A stretch of 64,000 nt of DNA from an uncultured Shewanella sp. (GTDB lineage Bacteria > Pseudomonadota > Gammaproteobacteria > Enterobacterales > Shewanellaceae), in assembly GCF_947501665.1 (NCBI RefSeq), contig NZ_CANMWS010000008.1, positions 62,001 through 126,000 on the forward strand, written 5' to 3'. Positions 44,947 to 54,691 of this stretch are shown here, in pieces (the stretch's first letter is position 1; every line of letters starts with the position of its first letter). A program made the translations under genes and the position numbers. The notes under the pieces were generated by a model. That model was given only the letters and a program-made list of their open reading frames with translations. It made no database searches and was not told the origin of the DNA.

Positions 44947-47292
44947 TTAATTCAAAATACGTTGCCACCAAGATAAAGGTTTACCGCAATTAGCAGCAGG
45001 GTGATAACTATCGCTCAACGCTGGTAAAGCAACAACATTACCGCAATCACCTTGTTTCGCGACACCTGATGTACGCTCAAAATAACCATTAACCACACCT
45101 GTCACCGGTGTCATACGTAAGCTCATTGGAGGACGGTTCTTTAAAAAAGCTTGATAAACAGCCATGGCCCCATTACTTCCATAAAGCCCTGTTTTACCGT
45201 TATCATCTCGGCCAACCCAAACCGCAGCCACATTTCGTTCATCAAACCCAGCAAACCAAGAGTCTCTTGAATCATTACTGGTTCCTGTTTTGCCAGCCAG
45301 TTTTACGCCAGGAAAAGCTTGCCCTAATCGAGTAGCCGTCCCCGATTTCACCACTTGTGTCATCGCATACTTGACTAAATAATCCGTTGCTGGAGCAATG
45401 ACTTGCTCACGAGACTCCCGTCTGACAGGTAAGGCTTTATTATCAGAATCCAATACAGCAGTAATCGATGATAAATGACGATAGCGCCCATTATCTGCAA
45501 TGGTTTGATACGCTTGCGCCACCATTAATGGTGAGCCATTAACCGCGCCAAGTAACATTGACGGGTATTGAGAGACTTTCCCTCGCCAACCAGCAACCTT
45601 TAATGTATTCGCCACATTTTTCACACCAATGGCCATCCCTAAGTTCACAGTCGGCACATTCATGGACTTCTTAAAAGCAGTAAGTAAAGGCACCTGCTCT
45701 CGAAATTTTCTATCAACATTTTGAGGGGACCAAGTTTTTCCTTGTCCATTTTTCAGAGTAATAGGCTGATCTTTTAGCGGTGTCGCTAAACTGTACTTAT
45801 CTCCTTCACTCAGAGCTGTCGCATACACAAAAGGTTTGATCAATGAACCAATAGGCCGTCGTATTTCAACAGCGCGATTATAACCATGATATCCAGGGAC
45901 TTTATCTCCGACCATGGCTGCAATGCCACCAGAATATTTATCTGTAACCACCATGCCCACTTGCAAGGACTTATCATTTTGACTCAGGCGCTTCATGGTA
46001 CCTTTAACGGCTTTTTCTGCAGCTTCCTGTGCAATAGGATCAAGGGTGGTATACACTTTGACACCTGAACGCTTTAATAATGCGCCGCCATATTTATCAT
46101 TCAGCTCTTGTTTGACGACTGCAAAAAAAGCGGGCAGCTTTTGGTGAACAGGTTTATCGGCTTTACGTAGCCCCAATGGCGATTCCACCGCAGCCTTATA
46201 TTCAGGCACGGTTAATTTACCTGCATCCATCAATAAACGTAACACTAAATCTCGACGCGCTTGCGCCCGCTCTGGGTAACGCCAAGGATTATAATAAGAA
46301 GGGCCTTTAATCACTGCCACGAGAAAAGCTTGCTGAGGCAAGGTCAATTCAGCAATTGGCCGACCGAAATAAAATTGTGATGCCAGTCCCATACCATGCA
46401 CACCACGGGCTTTATCTTGCCCCATATACACTTCATTAAGGTAAGCTTCTAATATGGCATCTTTTGAGTAACGAAAATCAATAATGATCGCCATCAAGGC
46501 TTCACGTAATTTTCGCGTCAGTGAACGTTGACTCGACAGAAAAAAGTTTTTAGCTAACTGCTGAGTTAACGTCGAGCCACCTTGTACTGTATGGCCTGCA
46601 CTAATATTCACCATCGCGGCGCGAAGAATTGCGAAAGGGTTAATACCATAATGCTCATAAAAGGTACGATCTTCTGTCATAATTAATGCATTGACTATCT
46701 GCGTCGGGATTTGGGCCATCGGCACAAATAACCTGTCTTCGCCATCGCCAGTGATAATACGATCGAGTAACACAGGTTCTAAATGAAAAACGGCCAATTG
46801 ACGATGATCGCTTAATCTGGCCACCGAACTCACCCCTTCAGCATTAAACGTCACCATCACGCGCTGGGCAACCTGTTGACCTAAAGGGTGTAAAAAAGGC
46901 CTGCGCCAAACATCAATTTTGGTCTTTGAGGCTGAAAATTCACCCACTTGGCGAGGGTTAGCCACCTTACGATAGCCAAGTAATTTAAGCTCTGATAATA
47001 ATTGATTATGACTGATGGCCGCACCAGGATATAATGCCATCGAACGGCTGAATACCTGCGCTGGCAAATGCCACTTTTGTCCTTCAAATTTATTCGCAAT
47101 AATTTGATCTAAATAAATACAATAAAGACTCACTGCTGCAAACACAATTAGACCCAGTTTCCAGCACATGGACCAGATTTTACGCCCCGCGCCGAGTGAA
47201 CCTTTGCGTTTCTGATGCTTTTTTTTAGCCGTACTTTTATTCGACTGCTTAGCTGTCGACTCTTTTGCTTTTCCGCTTGCTTTCGTTTTCAT
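44947..47292 (-). CDS. mrcB: Penicillin-binding protein 1B
   Basis: 781 residues, a bifunctional class A PBP. It has a short basic cytoplasmic N-terminus (lysine-rich), one membrane helix (LGLIVFAAVSLYCIYLDQII), a UB2H-like region, and a GT51 glycosyltransferase domain with Glu207 in EDRTFYEHYG and the HTVQGGSTLTQQLAKNFFLS signature. The transpeptidase domain has Ser483 in GSLIKPF, the KSMN motif and Lys668 in KTGTSND. It polymerises and cross-links peptidoglycan. It lies immediately downstream of hrpB in the same direction with a 25-bp gap, an arrangement also known from E. coli (hrpB-mrcB). Confidence 0.95.
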   Translation of the reverse strand: MKTKASGKAKESTAKQSNKSTAKKKHQKRKGSLGAGRKIWSMCWKLGLIVFAAVSLYCIYLDQIIANKFEGQKWHLPAQVFSRSMALYPGAAISHNQLLSELKLLGYRKVANPRQVGEFSASKTKIDVWRRPFLHPLGQQVAQRVMVTFNAEGVSSVARLSDHRQLAVFHLEPVLLDRIITGDGEDRLFVPMAQIPTQIVNALIMTEDRTFYEHYGINPFAILRAAMVNISAGHTVQGGSTLTQQLAKNFFLSSQRSLTRKLREALMAIIIDFRYSKDAILEAYLNEVYMGQDKARGVHGMGLASQFYFGRPIAELTLPQQAFLVAVIKGPSYYNPWRYPERAQARRDLVLRLLMDAGKLTVPEYKAAVESPLGLRKADKPVHQKLPAFFAVVKQELNDKYGGALLKRSGVKVYTTLDPIAQEAAEKAVKGTMKRLSQNDKSLQVGMVVTDKYSGGIAAMVGDKVPGYHGYNRAVEIRRPIGSLIKPFVYATALSEGDKYSLATPLKDQPITLKNGQGKTWSPQNVDRKFREQVPLLTAFKKSMNVPTVNLGMAIGVKNVANTLKVAGWRGKVSQYPSMLLGAVNGSPLMVAQAYQTIADNGRYRHLSSITAVLDSDNKALPVRRESREQVIAPATDYLVKYAMTQVVKSGTATRLGQAFPGVKLAGKTGTSNDSRDSWFAGFDERNVAAVWVGRDDNGKTGLYGSNGAMAVYQAFLKNRPPMSLRMTPVTGVVNGYFERTSGVAKQGDCGNVVALPALSDSYHPAANCGKPLSWWQRILN

Positions 47293-47317
47293 TGTCTATC
47301 CAAAGGACTCAAACCTA

Positions 47318-49960
47318 TTATTTTTGAATCTTTTTCTTTGTAAATTTAGTCGGTTGTGTATTAGCAGGATCATCAGGCCAAAGATGTTTAGGGTAGCGAC
47401 CTTTCATCTCTTTTTTCACCTCAACATAAGGCCCTTGCCAAAAACTGGCTAAGTCCGCCGTTAGCGCCAAAGGCCGTCTTGCTGGCGATAATAACGCCAT
47501 TGTCACCACCAACTTGCCTTGAGCTAAACATGGGCTCTCTTTCATACCCAAGGCTTCTTGTAGACGCACACTTAAGGTGGCACGTCCAGCATTATCATAT
47601 TCAATGACTGCTTGTGTTCCCGTTAACATCGGCCAGTGGCTAGGCAACAGCGTATCTAATCTTTGTTGTTGTTGCCATGAACAGGTATTCAATAACAGCT
47701 GATAACAATCAAGTTTCATTAACTGGGTTAAATTGCTTACATCGATTAAGTAAGGCGCTAACCAATCTTCTAAGCTTTCTAACAAGTATTGATCAGATAT
47801 ATCAGGCCACTTTTCACTGGTATCAAGCTCTATTGCCAGCTTTATGCGATATTGCAGCTGTCGCACCTTATCATTCATGTTCAATATTTGCAGCCCTTTG
47901 CTGCGAATTTGTGCTAATAATGCTTGAACAACATCTTCAGGCTTAGGCTTAGGACCTGCCACTTTACTGAGTAAAATCTTACCGATATAACGCCTATCTT
48001 CAGAATAAAAGCGTCCTTTCTCATCATCCCATTCACAAAAATTAATCGAAGATACCAAAAAAGCGAGTGAATGATCAGGTGAAATATTTGACTGCTCCCC
48101 CCCACCTTGAGCCAAGCCTGCCGTGAGTAATGCCACAGGGAAAGGCACAGCTAAATAAGCTCTCGCTGCCATTTGCGACTTCTCTTGGAAATCAGCCACC
48201 ACTAACCAAGGCTCTTGGCTTAAAGGATTGTTATCGGGCAATTCCACACCAGTGCCATTAGCAAGCTGATAGCCTTTATTTCCTCTGGCTTTAGCAATTC
48301 TGTCTGGAAAAGCCAGTCCTAACAAAAAAGCGACATTGTATGGGCTCGCGTGATACACCACAGTACTCATCTTCAAGCCATTGACATTCAACTTGCGCAT
48401 AAATTGTTGACTCAGTTGAGCCGGCTCTCCTGTTAAGGCTGACTGCAAATGATCTAAGATATTCACACTCATGCCCACTCGAGCGCGAGCACTCAATAAT
48501 CCTGCCAACACACAAGCCAACCCCACTAAACTCTCATCGCTATTGTGATTTGCTAACATCTTGGCTTTAAGCATCATATGCGCTAAACGAGGATGACCCC
48601 CTAGCTCATAAGCACTGCGACCATGAGCCGTCATTTTCCGCTCATTATCCACCAGCAATAAGGATTGCAATAATTGCCATGCATAATCCTCATTACGTGC
48701 ACTGGGCATTGTCAACATCGGCAGTTCGTTCACCGCCTTTACGCCCCAATGTGCACAATCAAACACGAGATCGGTCAATTCACTGTGCTCAATTTCAGCT
48801 AAGTCCATTTTAGCCAATCGGCCCTGCTCTTCTTGCCCCCAAAGACGCAATGCAATCCCTTTGGATAAACGACCCGCCCGGCCACTGCGTTGAGCACTTG
48901 AGGCTTGACTGATGCGCTTTAGACTCAGTTTACTGCTGCCAGTTTTAGCATTAAAAATCGCTTGTCTTTGATAACCTGAGTCCACCACTATGCCTATGCC
49001 TTCGATGGTTAAACTGGACTCGGCCACATTCGAGGCTAACACCACTTTTCGCTTACCTTTGATTACTGGGGCAATGGCGAGATCTTGAGCTTTCGCAGGT
49101 AAACTGCCGTATAAAGGGCAAATCACATAAAGATTGGGATCAAGCCTGGATTCAAGATATATTTGCAAACGCTTGATTTCATATTGCCCCGGTAAAAAAG
49201 CCAATAGGCTTTTGTCTTTCAAACCATCAAACTGGGTCACTTGCGTTAAAAAAGAAGAAGAGGATAAAGTCGACAGCTTATCAGGAATACCACCATAGAG
49301 ACTTGCTTCAAGTAAGGCAATAATGGCTGCCCCCATAGGGTCAATCCATCCTTGCCCATGTTGGGAAGCGATACGCTTTAAAGGGTAATAAACCTGTTCA
49401 ACAGGAAAGCTTCGACCTTCACTCTTCAGCGCTATCGCGTCAGGCATCAAAGTCGTTAAAGGCATGCCCGATAAGGTCGCCGACATGGCCAAAATGGCTA
49501 AATCTTCTCGAAAGCTTTGCTGTACTTCTAGAGCCAAAGCTAAACCTAAGTCTGTGGTCAAATGACGCTCATGAATTTCATCAAAAATAATCATGCCGAC
49601 GCCACTCAGCTCAGGATCTTGCTGGATCATTCGCGTCAAAACCCCTTCCGTTACCACCTCAAGCTTCACGCCCGCACTGGTTTTGCTCTCTCCACGCACA
49701 CGGTAGCCCACCTCTTGGCCTAAGGCTTTACCTGTCACTTTTTCACGCTGAGCAGCAATATAACGCGCCACACTGCGAGTGGCGATGCGTCGAGGTTCCA
49801 GCATAATAATTTTACCTGAAATTTCAGGCCAATCGAGCATAGCTAAGGGTAACGCGGTTGACTTACCCGCCCCCGTTGGGGCTTCAAGGATCACTTGATT
49901 ATGTTGACGAAAGGCGGCGCGTAAATCACTCAGCAGATCAAGAACAGGAAGTTGACTCAA
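47318..49960 (-). CDS. hrpB: ATP-dependent helicase HrpB
   Basis: About 880 residues of a DEAH-box helicase. Walker A is ILEAPTGAGKSTALPLAML, Walker B is IIFDEIHERH, motif III is LAMSATLSG, and motif VI is QRSGRAGR. The HA2 and HrpB C-terminal domains follow. The frame stays open to 50098, but that extension crosses the terminator of the upstream gene (50061-50085), and its residues (FVYYCSKRVLFLIYARSEYT) do not look like HrpB. I place the start at the TTG at 49960 (LSQLPVLDLLSDL), which fits the E. coli N-terminus. RNA or other substrate unknown. Probably co-transcribed with mrcB. Confidence 0.9.
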   Translation of the reverse strand: MSQLPVLDLLSDLRAAFRQHNQVILEAPTGAGKSTALPLAMLDWPEISGKIIMLEPRRIATRSVARYIAAQREKVTGKALGQEVGYRVRGESKTSAGVKLEVVTEGVLTRMIQQDPELSGVGMIIFDEIHERHLTTDLGLALALEVQQSFREDLAILAMSATLSGMPLTTLMPDAIALKSEGRSFPVEQVYYPLKRIASQHGQGWIDPMGAAIIALLEASLYGGIPDKLSTLSSSSFLTQVTQFDGLKDKSLLAFLPGQYEIKRLQIYLESRLDPNLYVICPLYGSLPAKAQDLAIAPVIKGKRKVVLASNVAESSLTIEGIGIVVDSGYQRQAIFNAKTGSSKLSLKRISQASSAQRSGRAGRLSKGIALRLWGQEEQGRLAKMDLAEIEHSELTDLVFDCAHWGVKAVNELPMLTMPSARNEDYAWQLLQSLLLVDNERKMTAHGRSAYELGGHPRLAHMMLKAKMLANHNSDESLVGLACVLAGLLSARARVGMSVNILDHLQSALTGEPAQLSQQFMRKLNVNGLKMSTVVYHASPYNVAFLLGLAFPDRIAKARGNKGYQLANGTGVELPDNNPLSQEPWLVVADFQEKSQMAARAYLAVPFPVALLTAGLAQGGGEQSNISPDHSLAFLVSSINFCEWDDEKGRFYSEDRRYIGKILLSKVAGPKPKPEDVVQALLAQIRSKGLQILNMNDKVRQLQYRIKLAIELDTSEKWPDISDQYLLESLEDWLAPYLIDVSNLTQLMKLDCYQLLLNTCSWQQQQRLDTLLPSHWPMLTGTQAVIEYDNAGRATLSVRLQEALGMKESPCLAQGKLVVTMALLSPARRPLALTADLASFWQGPYVEVKKEMKGRYPKHLWPDDPANTQPTKFTKKKIQK

Positions 49961-50060
49961 AACAGACTCAAATAAATTAATCGATACAAAATAATGATAA
50001 ACAGTGTACTCGGATCTCGCATAAATTAAAAATAAGACTCTTTTTGAACAATAATAAACA

Positions 50061-50085
50061 AAAACCGACGTAGGGACGTCGGTTG
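50061..50085 (-). terminator. Terminator of the small-peptide/membrane/HTH operon
   Basis: A perfect 9-bp stem AACCGACGT / ACGTCGGTT with an AGGG loop. On the minus strand it is followed by TTTTTGTTTATT. It ends the leftward operon 50145-51538 and argues against hrpB starting upstream of it. Confidence 0.9.
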
Positions 50086-50144
50086 ATTGGAAGCTCATAT
50101 TGAGAACTGATATTAAAAGTTCATATTAAAAGTACAAAAAGGTA

Positions 50145-50597
50145 TCATCCACTTTTTAAAATCTGTTTCATGTCCCATAAGGTATCGGACATCAAGCTTA
50201 GCGTACCATGATGTAACTCATTTTCATCCGTTGCCAGAAGCAACATATTGGTTGCTGATGTCACTTGGTTAAGCTTGCTACGCACTTTCTCATTGTCTTC
50301 CTGACTTAGCTCCGCGATGGGGGCATTGTCTTCGCAAGCAGGATTAAACTTCAGTTGTTCAAGTTCAGGTTCAGGCTCACACTCACGGTCTAACTGGTAT
50401 TCATCTTCGGCTGCTTGATGAAAATAGCGACCATAATTTTTGGCAATAAAGCCCAACAATTTAAACATTTTACCCATACTTGGCTGGCCTTCCCCCGCCT
50501 GCCACTGCTGCACCTCCGCCTCGCTCACATTCATGATCTCGGCCAATTGTGTTTCAGTTAAATCGAAACTTGTGCGTATATTTTCCAGCTCCCTCAC
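50145..50597 (-). CDS. HTH-domain protein
   Basis: 150 residues from a GTG whose first bases overlap the previous stop (GTGA), with AGGAG just upstream. RTSFDLTETQLAEIMNVSEA, then EVQQWQAGEGQPSMGKMFKL, is a clear Xre-type helix-turn-helix. The remainder is acidic and helical (EYQLDRECEPEPELEQ...), with no recognised domain. It is translationally coupled to the membrane protein gene upstream, so a regulator of, or cytoplasmic partner for, that protein is likely. A strong terminator follows. Confidence 0.7.
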   Translation of the reverse strand: MRELENIRTSFDLTETQLAEIMNVSEAEVQQWQAGEGQPSMGKMFKLLGFIAKNYGRYFHQAAEDEYQLDRECEPEPELEQLKFNPACEDNAPIAELSQEDNEKVRSKLNQVTSATNMLLLATDENELHHGTLSLMSDTLWDMKQILKSG

Positions 50598-51271
50598 ATC
50601 CCTGCTCCTGTTAATCGTTTCGACGTCCCCGCCTTCACCGCCACATAGCCCATACCAATTAAGACTACCATTTCTGCCATATTAATCGGTAAACGTATAT
50701 ACTCATAAATATCGTAAAAGAATCTTGGCTCAAAGCCCACAAAAGCACTACCAAGCACATTATTACGAATTAAATCCTCAGTACCGGCCAGAACATTCGT
50801 CATCACGGCTAGCCCATACACCACCAATAATAAATATTCCTGCGCGAAGCGTTTATAGTGTACGTTAAGCTTTAACGCTTGAGCTATCGGGCCGCGATAC
50901 CAAATCAAGGTCATCACCAGCACGTCATAGGCAATATAACTGAAATAAAACACCCAACTGGGCACTTTATTCAGTAAATAAGGATTTATCCATAATACAT
51001 CTAACAGCTTCATTCCCATAGGAATAATGAGTAAATAAGCCCAGTTAGGTAAACGTCGGCACATACTAATGCTTGCAATAAGGGCTATGCTCATTCCAAT
51101 ATTTTCTAACCAGTACAAGTCCCGAAATAATACTGATATTAAAACTGTCAACGACAATAAACCACTTAAAGCAAACGCCCCTAGCCACAACAAAGTTTTC
51201 TGTTTAGCAAAATAAATGAGTCCCGAGCCGATTAAACCAAAAGCTAACAATGTAACAAACCATACATCCAT
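50594..51271 (-). CDS. Polytopic membrane protein of unknown function
   Basis: 225 residues with about seven predicted membrane helices (for example FVTLLAFGLIGSGLIYFA, GAFALSGLLSLTVLISVLF, WAYLLIIPMGMKLLDVLW, VFYFSYIAYDVLVMTLIW, YLLLVVYGLAVMTNVLAG). No transporter or enzyme motif was recognised. It starts 9 bp after the small gene at 51281 and overlaps the HTH gene by 4 bp, so the three genes form a tight operon. Confidence 0.7.
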   Translation of the reverse strand: MDVWFVTLLAFGLIGSGLIYFAKQKTLLWLGAFALSGLLSLTVLISVLFRDLYWLENIGMSIALIASISMCRRLPNWAYLLIIPMGMKLLDVLWINPYLLNKVPSWVFYFSYIAYDVLVMTLIWYRGPIAQALKLNVHYKRFAQEYLLLVVYGLAVMTNVLAGTEDLIRNNVLGSAFVGFEPRFFYDIYEYIRLPINMAEMVVLIGMGYVAVKAGTSKRLTGAGM

Positions 51272-51280
51272 AAATAAATT

Positions 51281-51538
51281 TTAACTTACCTGATGAAAAG
51301 AATGCTTCAGATCTGGTTTTCCTCCACCACCTGACATCGGCACAGGTGGCACCCAATTTTCCCCGTTAAGCGTCACAAAAAAACTCGCACTCAATGCAAT
51401 GGCATTATCTTGACTAGAAGAACTCAATAAATACTGGGTATTAATAGGAGATATTGCCACGCTTGATACAGCGCTTACTGTAGACACTTGGATGGCAACG
51501 GGATTGATATCAACAACGGGAGGCATATCCATGAACAT
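51281..51538 (-). CDS. Small Ser/Val/Ala-rich protein
   Basis: 85 residues without a classical signal peptide. The N-terminus MFMDMPPVVDINPVAIQVST, then VSAVSSVAISPINTQYLL, is rich in small and beta-branched residues. A SSSSQDNAIALSASFFVTLN segment and a Gly-rich tail (MSGGGGKPDLKHSF) follow. AAGGAAAAATT precedes the ATG. First gene of a three-gene leftward operon. It could be a self-assembling or exported small protein, but no family is recognised. Confidence 0.6.
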   Translation of the reverse strand: MFMDMPPVVDINPVAIQVSTVSAVSSVAISPINTQYLLSSSSQDNAIALSASFFVTLNGENWVPPVPMSGGGGKPDLKHSFHQVS

Positions 51539-51786
51539 AATTTTTCCTTGTGTGCACTTTGCACTTGTTTATTTGTACTTGTTATTTTATAAAAAACGAA
51601 CAACACCTATTTAAAAAAGGCGCTAAACGCCCATCGCTTTCGCACCTCAAACAGGCCAAAGCTCAAAATTCTTGCGTACTTTAAACGTAAAAGATTAACG
51701 CAAAAGATGCTTTATTAAACAGTAATTAATCATTATTTAACAAATAAATCAAGTTTAAGATATAATCTCTCTAAAAAGAGATGGAT

Positions 51787-52269
51787 ATGACGACATTAAA
51801 ACGCTTTAACCCCACTGGCAACTTATCGCATTTTGCTGCTTTGCTTTATGTGCTCGCCTTGATATTACCTGCCATTGAACGCACAGATGGGGAATATTTT
51901 TTTGGTTGGCAAGCCCTGCTATTAGGCTTACCTCACGTGTTTTTTGCCTCCATTAATCTTGTTAGTTACACCAGTGCTGAAGACCTACTTTGGTTAGCGC
52001 CTTTATTACTTCCTTGGTTTGCTAATTTATACCTCCCTTTGCACTTCACTCAAATATTACACATTAAGTTCAAGCTCAAATATAATCTCAGTCTGGCAGC
52101 CTTATTGATTGTGGCGCTGTTCTTTATCAAGCCAGTGGTATTTGATGAAGACAGCCTGACATTTTATTCAACAGCCACCCCATTAATCGGCGCATACTGC
52201 TGGGGATTAGCTTTTTTATGCCTGTTTCTTGCTAACCGATCAAAACGAACACATTCAAATGAACATTAA
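51787..52269 (+). CDS. Small membrane protein of unknown function
   Basis: About 160 residues with four predicted membrane helices (HFAALLYVLALILPAIE, LLWLAPLLLPWFANLYLPL, LSLAALLIVALFFIKPVV, PLIGAYCWGLAFLCLFLA). The frame also has an ATG two codons earlier at 51781, but AAGAG is better placed for the ATG at 51787. It diverges from the small-peptide operon with a 240-bp shared upstream region. No family recognised. Confidence 0.6.
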   Translation: MTTLKRFNPTGNLSHFAALLYVLALILPAIERTDGEYFFGWQALLLGLPHVFFASINLVSYTSAEDLLWLAPLLLPWFANLYLPLHFTQILHIKFKLKYNLSLAALLIVALFFIKPVVFDEDSLTFYSTATPLIGAYCWGLAFLCLFLANRSKRTHSNEH

Positions 52270-52280
52270 TTGGCGCCAGC

Positions 52281-53177
52281 CTAATCGACTTCAATAGCTT
52301 CACGTATTTTCCCTAACATCCACTTGAGTAACGGATCGCGCTGGGATCTTTGATGCCACGCTTGGATCACATCAAAACTGGGGGGATTTTCTTCTAAGTG
52401 GATGACACCCACTTGCGCATTGGGCAATAACCTTGCCGGAATAAAGGCCACTCTATCCGTCGCCCCAACGCAAGCTAACACAGCTGAAAAGCTTGGCAGA
52501 GACATCACAATATTACGTTTTAATCCCTGCTTGGAAAACCATGCATCGTGTGACCCTTTTAAATTAGCTCGTGACGGCGACACAATAATTTGTGGTAATG
52601 AGGCCAACTCTTTTAATGATAAGGTTTTATTGGAAAATCTGGAGTTTGCAGCACACACGCACACATGCCGTTCGGTAAATAACATTTCAGACAACATATT
52701 ATTAGCAATAAACTCGGGAAACGTCAGCGCCAAGTCAATCTCTCCCGAGGCCATTAAGCTCTCTAAATTATCAGACTCAAACTCTCTCACAATCATTTTT
52801 AATTTAGGAGCTAACAAGGCAATATGGCTCAAGAGTTCAGGTAGAATAACTAACATGGCATAATCGCTGGTACTAATAGTAAACACTCGCTCCACTTGAC
52901 TCACATCAAATGTATCATCCTCTAGTAAGGCTTCCACTTTTGATAGGATCTGTTCAATCGGCTCAGCCAGCCCTTCCGCTTTCACCGTAGGGATCACACC
53001 ATAACTGCTACGAATGAATAAGGGATCATCAAAAATATCTCGCATTTTCTTAAGTTGCTCACTCACGGCTTGCTGAGTTAACCCCATTTTTGATGCCACT
53101 TTAGACACATTTTTATGTACTAATAATGCACTTAATAAGCGCAACTGTTTCAATTCCAGCCGATTGATACCACTCAT
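52281..53177 (-). CDS. LysR-family transcriptional regulator
   Basis: 298 residues. The N-terminal winged HTH is typical (LKQLRLLSALLVHKNVSKVA, then SKMGLTQQAVSEQLKKMRDI), followed by the two-lobed effector domain (VERVFTISTSDYAMLVILPE; EIDLALTFPEF). It is divergent from the aldehyde dehydrogenase gene with a 159-bp shared promoter region, the usual layout for a LysR regulator and its target. The inducer is unknown. Confidence 0.92.
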   Translation of the reverse strand: MSGINRLELKQLRLLSALLVHKNVSKVASKMGLTQQAVSEQLKKMRDIFDDPLFIRSSYGVIPTVKAEGLAEPIEQILSKVEALLEDDTFDVSQVERVFTISTSDYAMLVILPELLSHIALLAPKLKMIVREFESDNLESLMASGEIDLALTFPEFIANNMLSEMLFTERHVCVCAANSRFSNKTLSLKELASLPQIIVSPSRANLKGSHDAWFSKQGLKRNIVMSLPSFSAVLACVGATDRVAFIPARLLPNAQVGVIHLEENPPSFDVIQAWHQRSQRDPLLKWMLGKIREAIEVD

Positions 53178-53336
53178 GCTTGTACCTAATACATTTTTTA
53201 CTTGTTTTATATTGTATCACTGATTGAGTAAGCTCACCTCAATCAACAAGCCACAAGCACTTTTAAACAATCTAAATGGCAGCGTTCATGTCCCTGCGCT
53301 GCATTAAAAAATAACTGACGATTAAGTAATGAATAG

Positions 53337-54689
53337 GTGAATAAAATGACAGAGCAATTATTTTCATACAACCCCAGTAATTCACAACGCCTAGGCTCAG
53401 TTCCTATTACACCTATTGCCGATATTCCAAGTCATATCAAGGCGGCTCAACAGGCTCAACAACAATGGAAAAAACGGTCATTGCAAGAGCGAGTTCACAT
53501 TATTAGTCAGGCCTTTGCCAAAGCCCAACCCCATCAAAATACGCTTGCTCAGTTACTCAGCCGAGAAATGGGCAAAGATATTCGCCGAGCAAGTGGTGAA
53601 GTCATGGGCGCGATATACGTGGGAGAAGCCATTTCGGCTGCGGCAGCTGACGCCTTGGCTCCACGCCAATTAAATCATAATACCAGCCTTCATTATCAAG
53701 CATTAGGTGTCGCTGCCGTCATTTCACCTTGGAATTATCCATTGGCCATGGCCTGTAACTTATTGGTACCTGCACTTATTGCGGGGAATGCCGTCATTTT
53801 TAAACCCTCAGAAGAAACTCCCTTAATTGCCCAAGCTTTTATTGCGTACATTAATGAAATCTTGCCTAAAAATTTGCTTCAAATCGTCTTTGGTGATGCA
53901 AAGTTAGGACAGGCTATTGTTGATAGTCCAATCGATTTAATTGCCTTTACGGGTTCAAAAGCGGCGGGTATTGACATTATGCAGCGCAGTGCGCCTACTC
54001 TTAAACGGTTAGTCATGGAGCTGGGTGGAAACGATCCCATGATTGTCATGCATAACGCTGATCTTGATACCGCCGCAAGCTTTGCCGTAGCCAGCAGTGT
54101 GGAAAATGCGGGGCAAATGTGTACTTCTACCGAACGCATTTATGTCGATGAACGTGTTGCAAAGCAATTTGAAGACAAAGTCACTCACCTTGCAGCCCGT
54201 TATCGAGTCGGCCCTTGGGATAAAATAGGCGTCAATATTGGTCCCTTAATCAATCTAAAACAACACCAACAGGTGATGACTCATCTCATCGATGCGAAGC
54301 AAAAAGGCGCACGCTTTTTATTAGGGAGCACTGAGCAACAGCCCCCCTATATTGAACCGACAGTGATTACCGATATCACAACCGATATGTTACTGGAGCA
54401 AGAGGAAACCTTTGGCCCTGTGATTGCCATAGCCCAATTTACTGACATCGATGAAGCCATCAAGCGCAGTAACGATTCTGAATTTGGTTTAGGTGCCGTT
54501 GTCTTTGGAGCACAAGGTGCAACTGAGGTTGCTAACCAATTAGAAGCGGGCATGGTGGCCATCAACAGTGGTGTGGGAGCTGGTGGCGATGCACCTTGGA
54601 TTGGCGCCAAAAAAAGTGGCTATGGGTTTCATGGCTCAGCAGATGGCCATAGGCAATTCGCTCAAGCCAAATTAATCACCAATCATTAA
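53337..54689 (+). CDS. Aldehyde dehydrogenase family protein (succinate-semialdehyde-type)
   Basis: 450 residues. NAD(P)-binding and catalytic segments are intact: ISPWNYPLAMACNLLVPALI, NAVIFKPSEETPL, FTGSKAAG, catalytic Glu228 in MELGGNDP, and nucleophile Cys262 in GQMCTSTERIYV. VAINSGVGAGGDAPWIGAKK SGYG-like segments near the end resemble the SSADH/GabD-like group with short N-terminus. The longest frame uses a GTG at 53337; the ATG at 53346 is an alternative. It is divergent from a LysR gene that probably controls it. A MITE starts 3 bp after its stop codon. Confidence 0.9.
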   Translation: MNKMTEQLFSYNPSNSQRLGSVPITPIADIPSHIKAAQQAQQQWKKRSLQERVHIISQAFAKAQPHQNTLAQLLSREMGKDIRRASGEVMGAIYVGEAISAAAADALAPRQLNHNTSLHYQALGVAAVISPWNYPLAMACNLLVPALIAGNAVIFKPSEETPLIAQAFIAYINEILPKNLLQIVFGDAKLGQAIVDSPIDLIAFTGSKAAGIDIMQRSAPTLKRLVMELGGNDPMIVMHNADLDTAASFAVASSVENAGQMCTSTERIYVDERVAKQFEDKVTHLAARYRVGPWDKIGVNIGPLINLKQHQQVMTHLIDAKQKGARFLLGSTEQQPPYIEPTVITDITTDMLLEQEETFGPVIAIAQFTDIDEAIKRSNDSEFGLGAVVFGAQGATEVANQLEAGMVAINSGVGAGGDAPWIGAKKSGYGFHGSADGHRQFAQAKLITNH

Positions 54690-54691
54690 TC

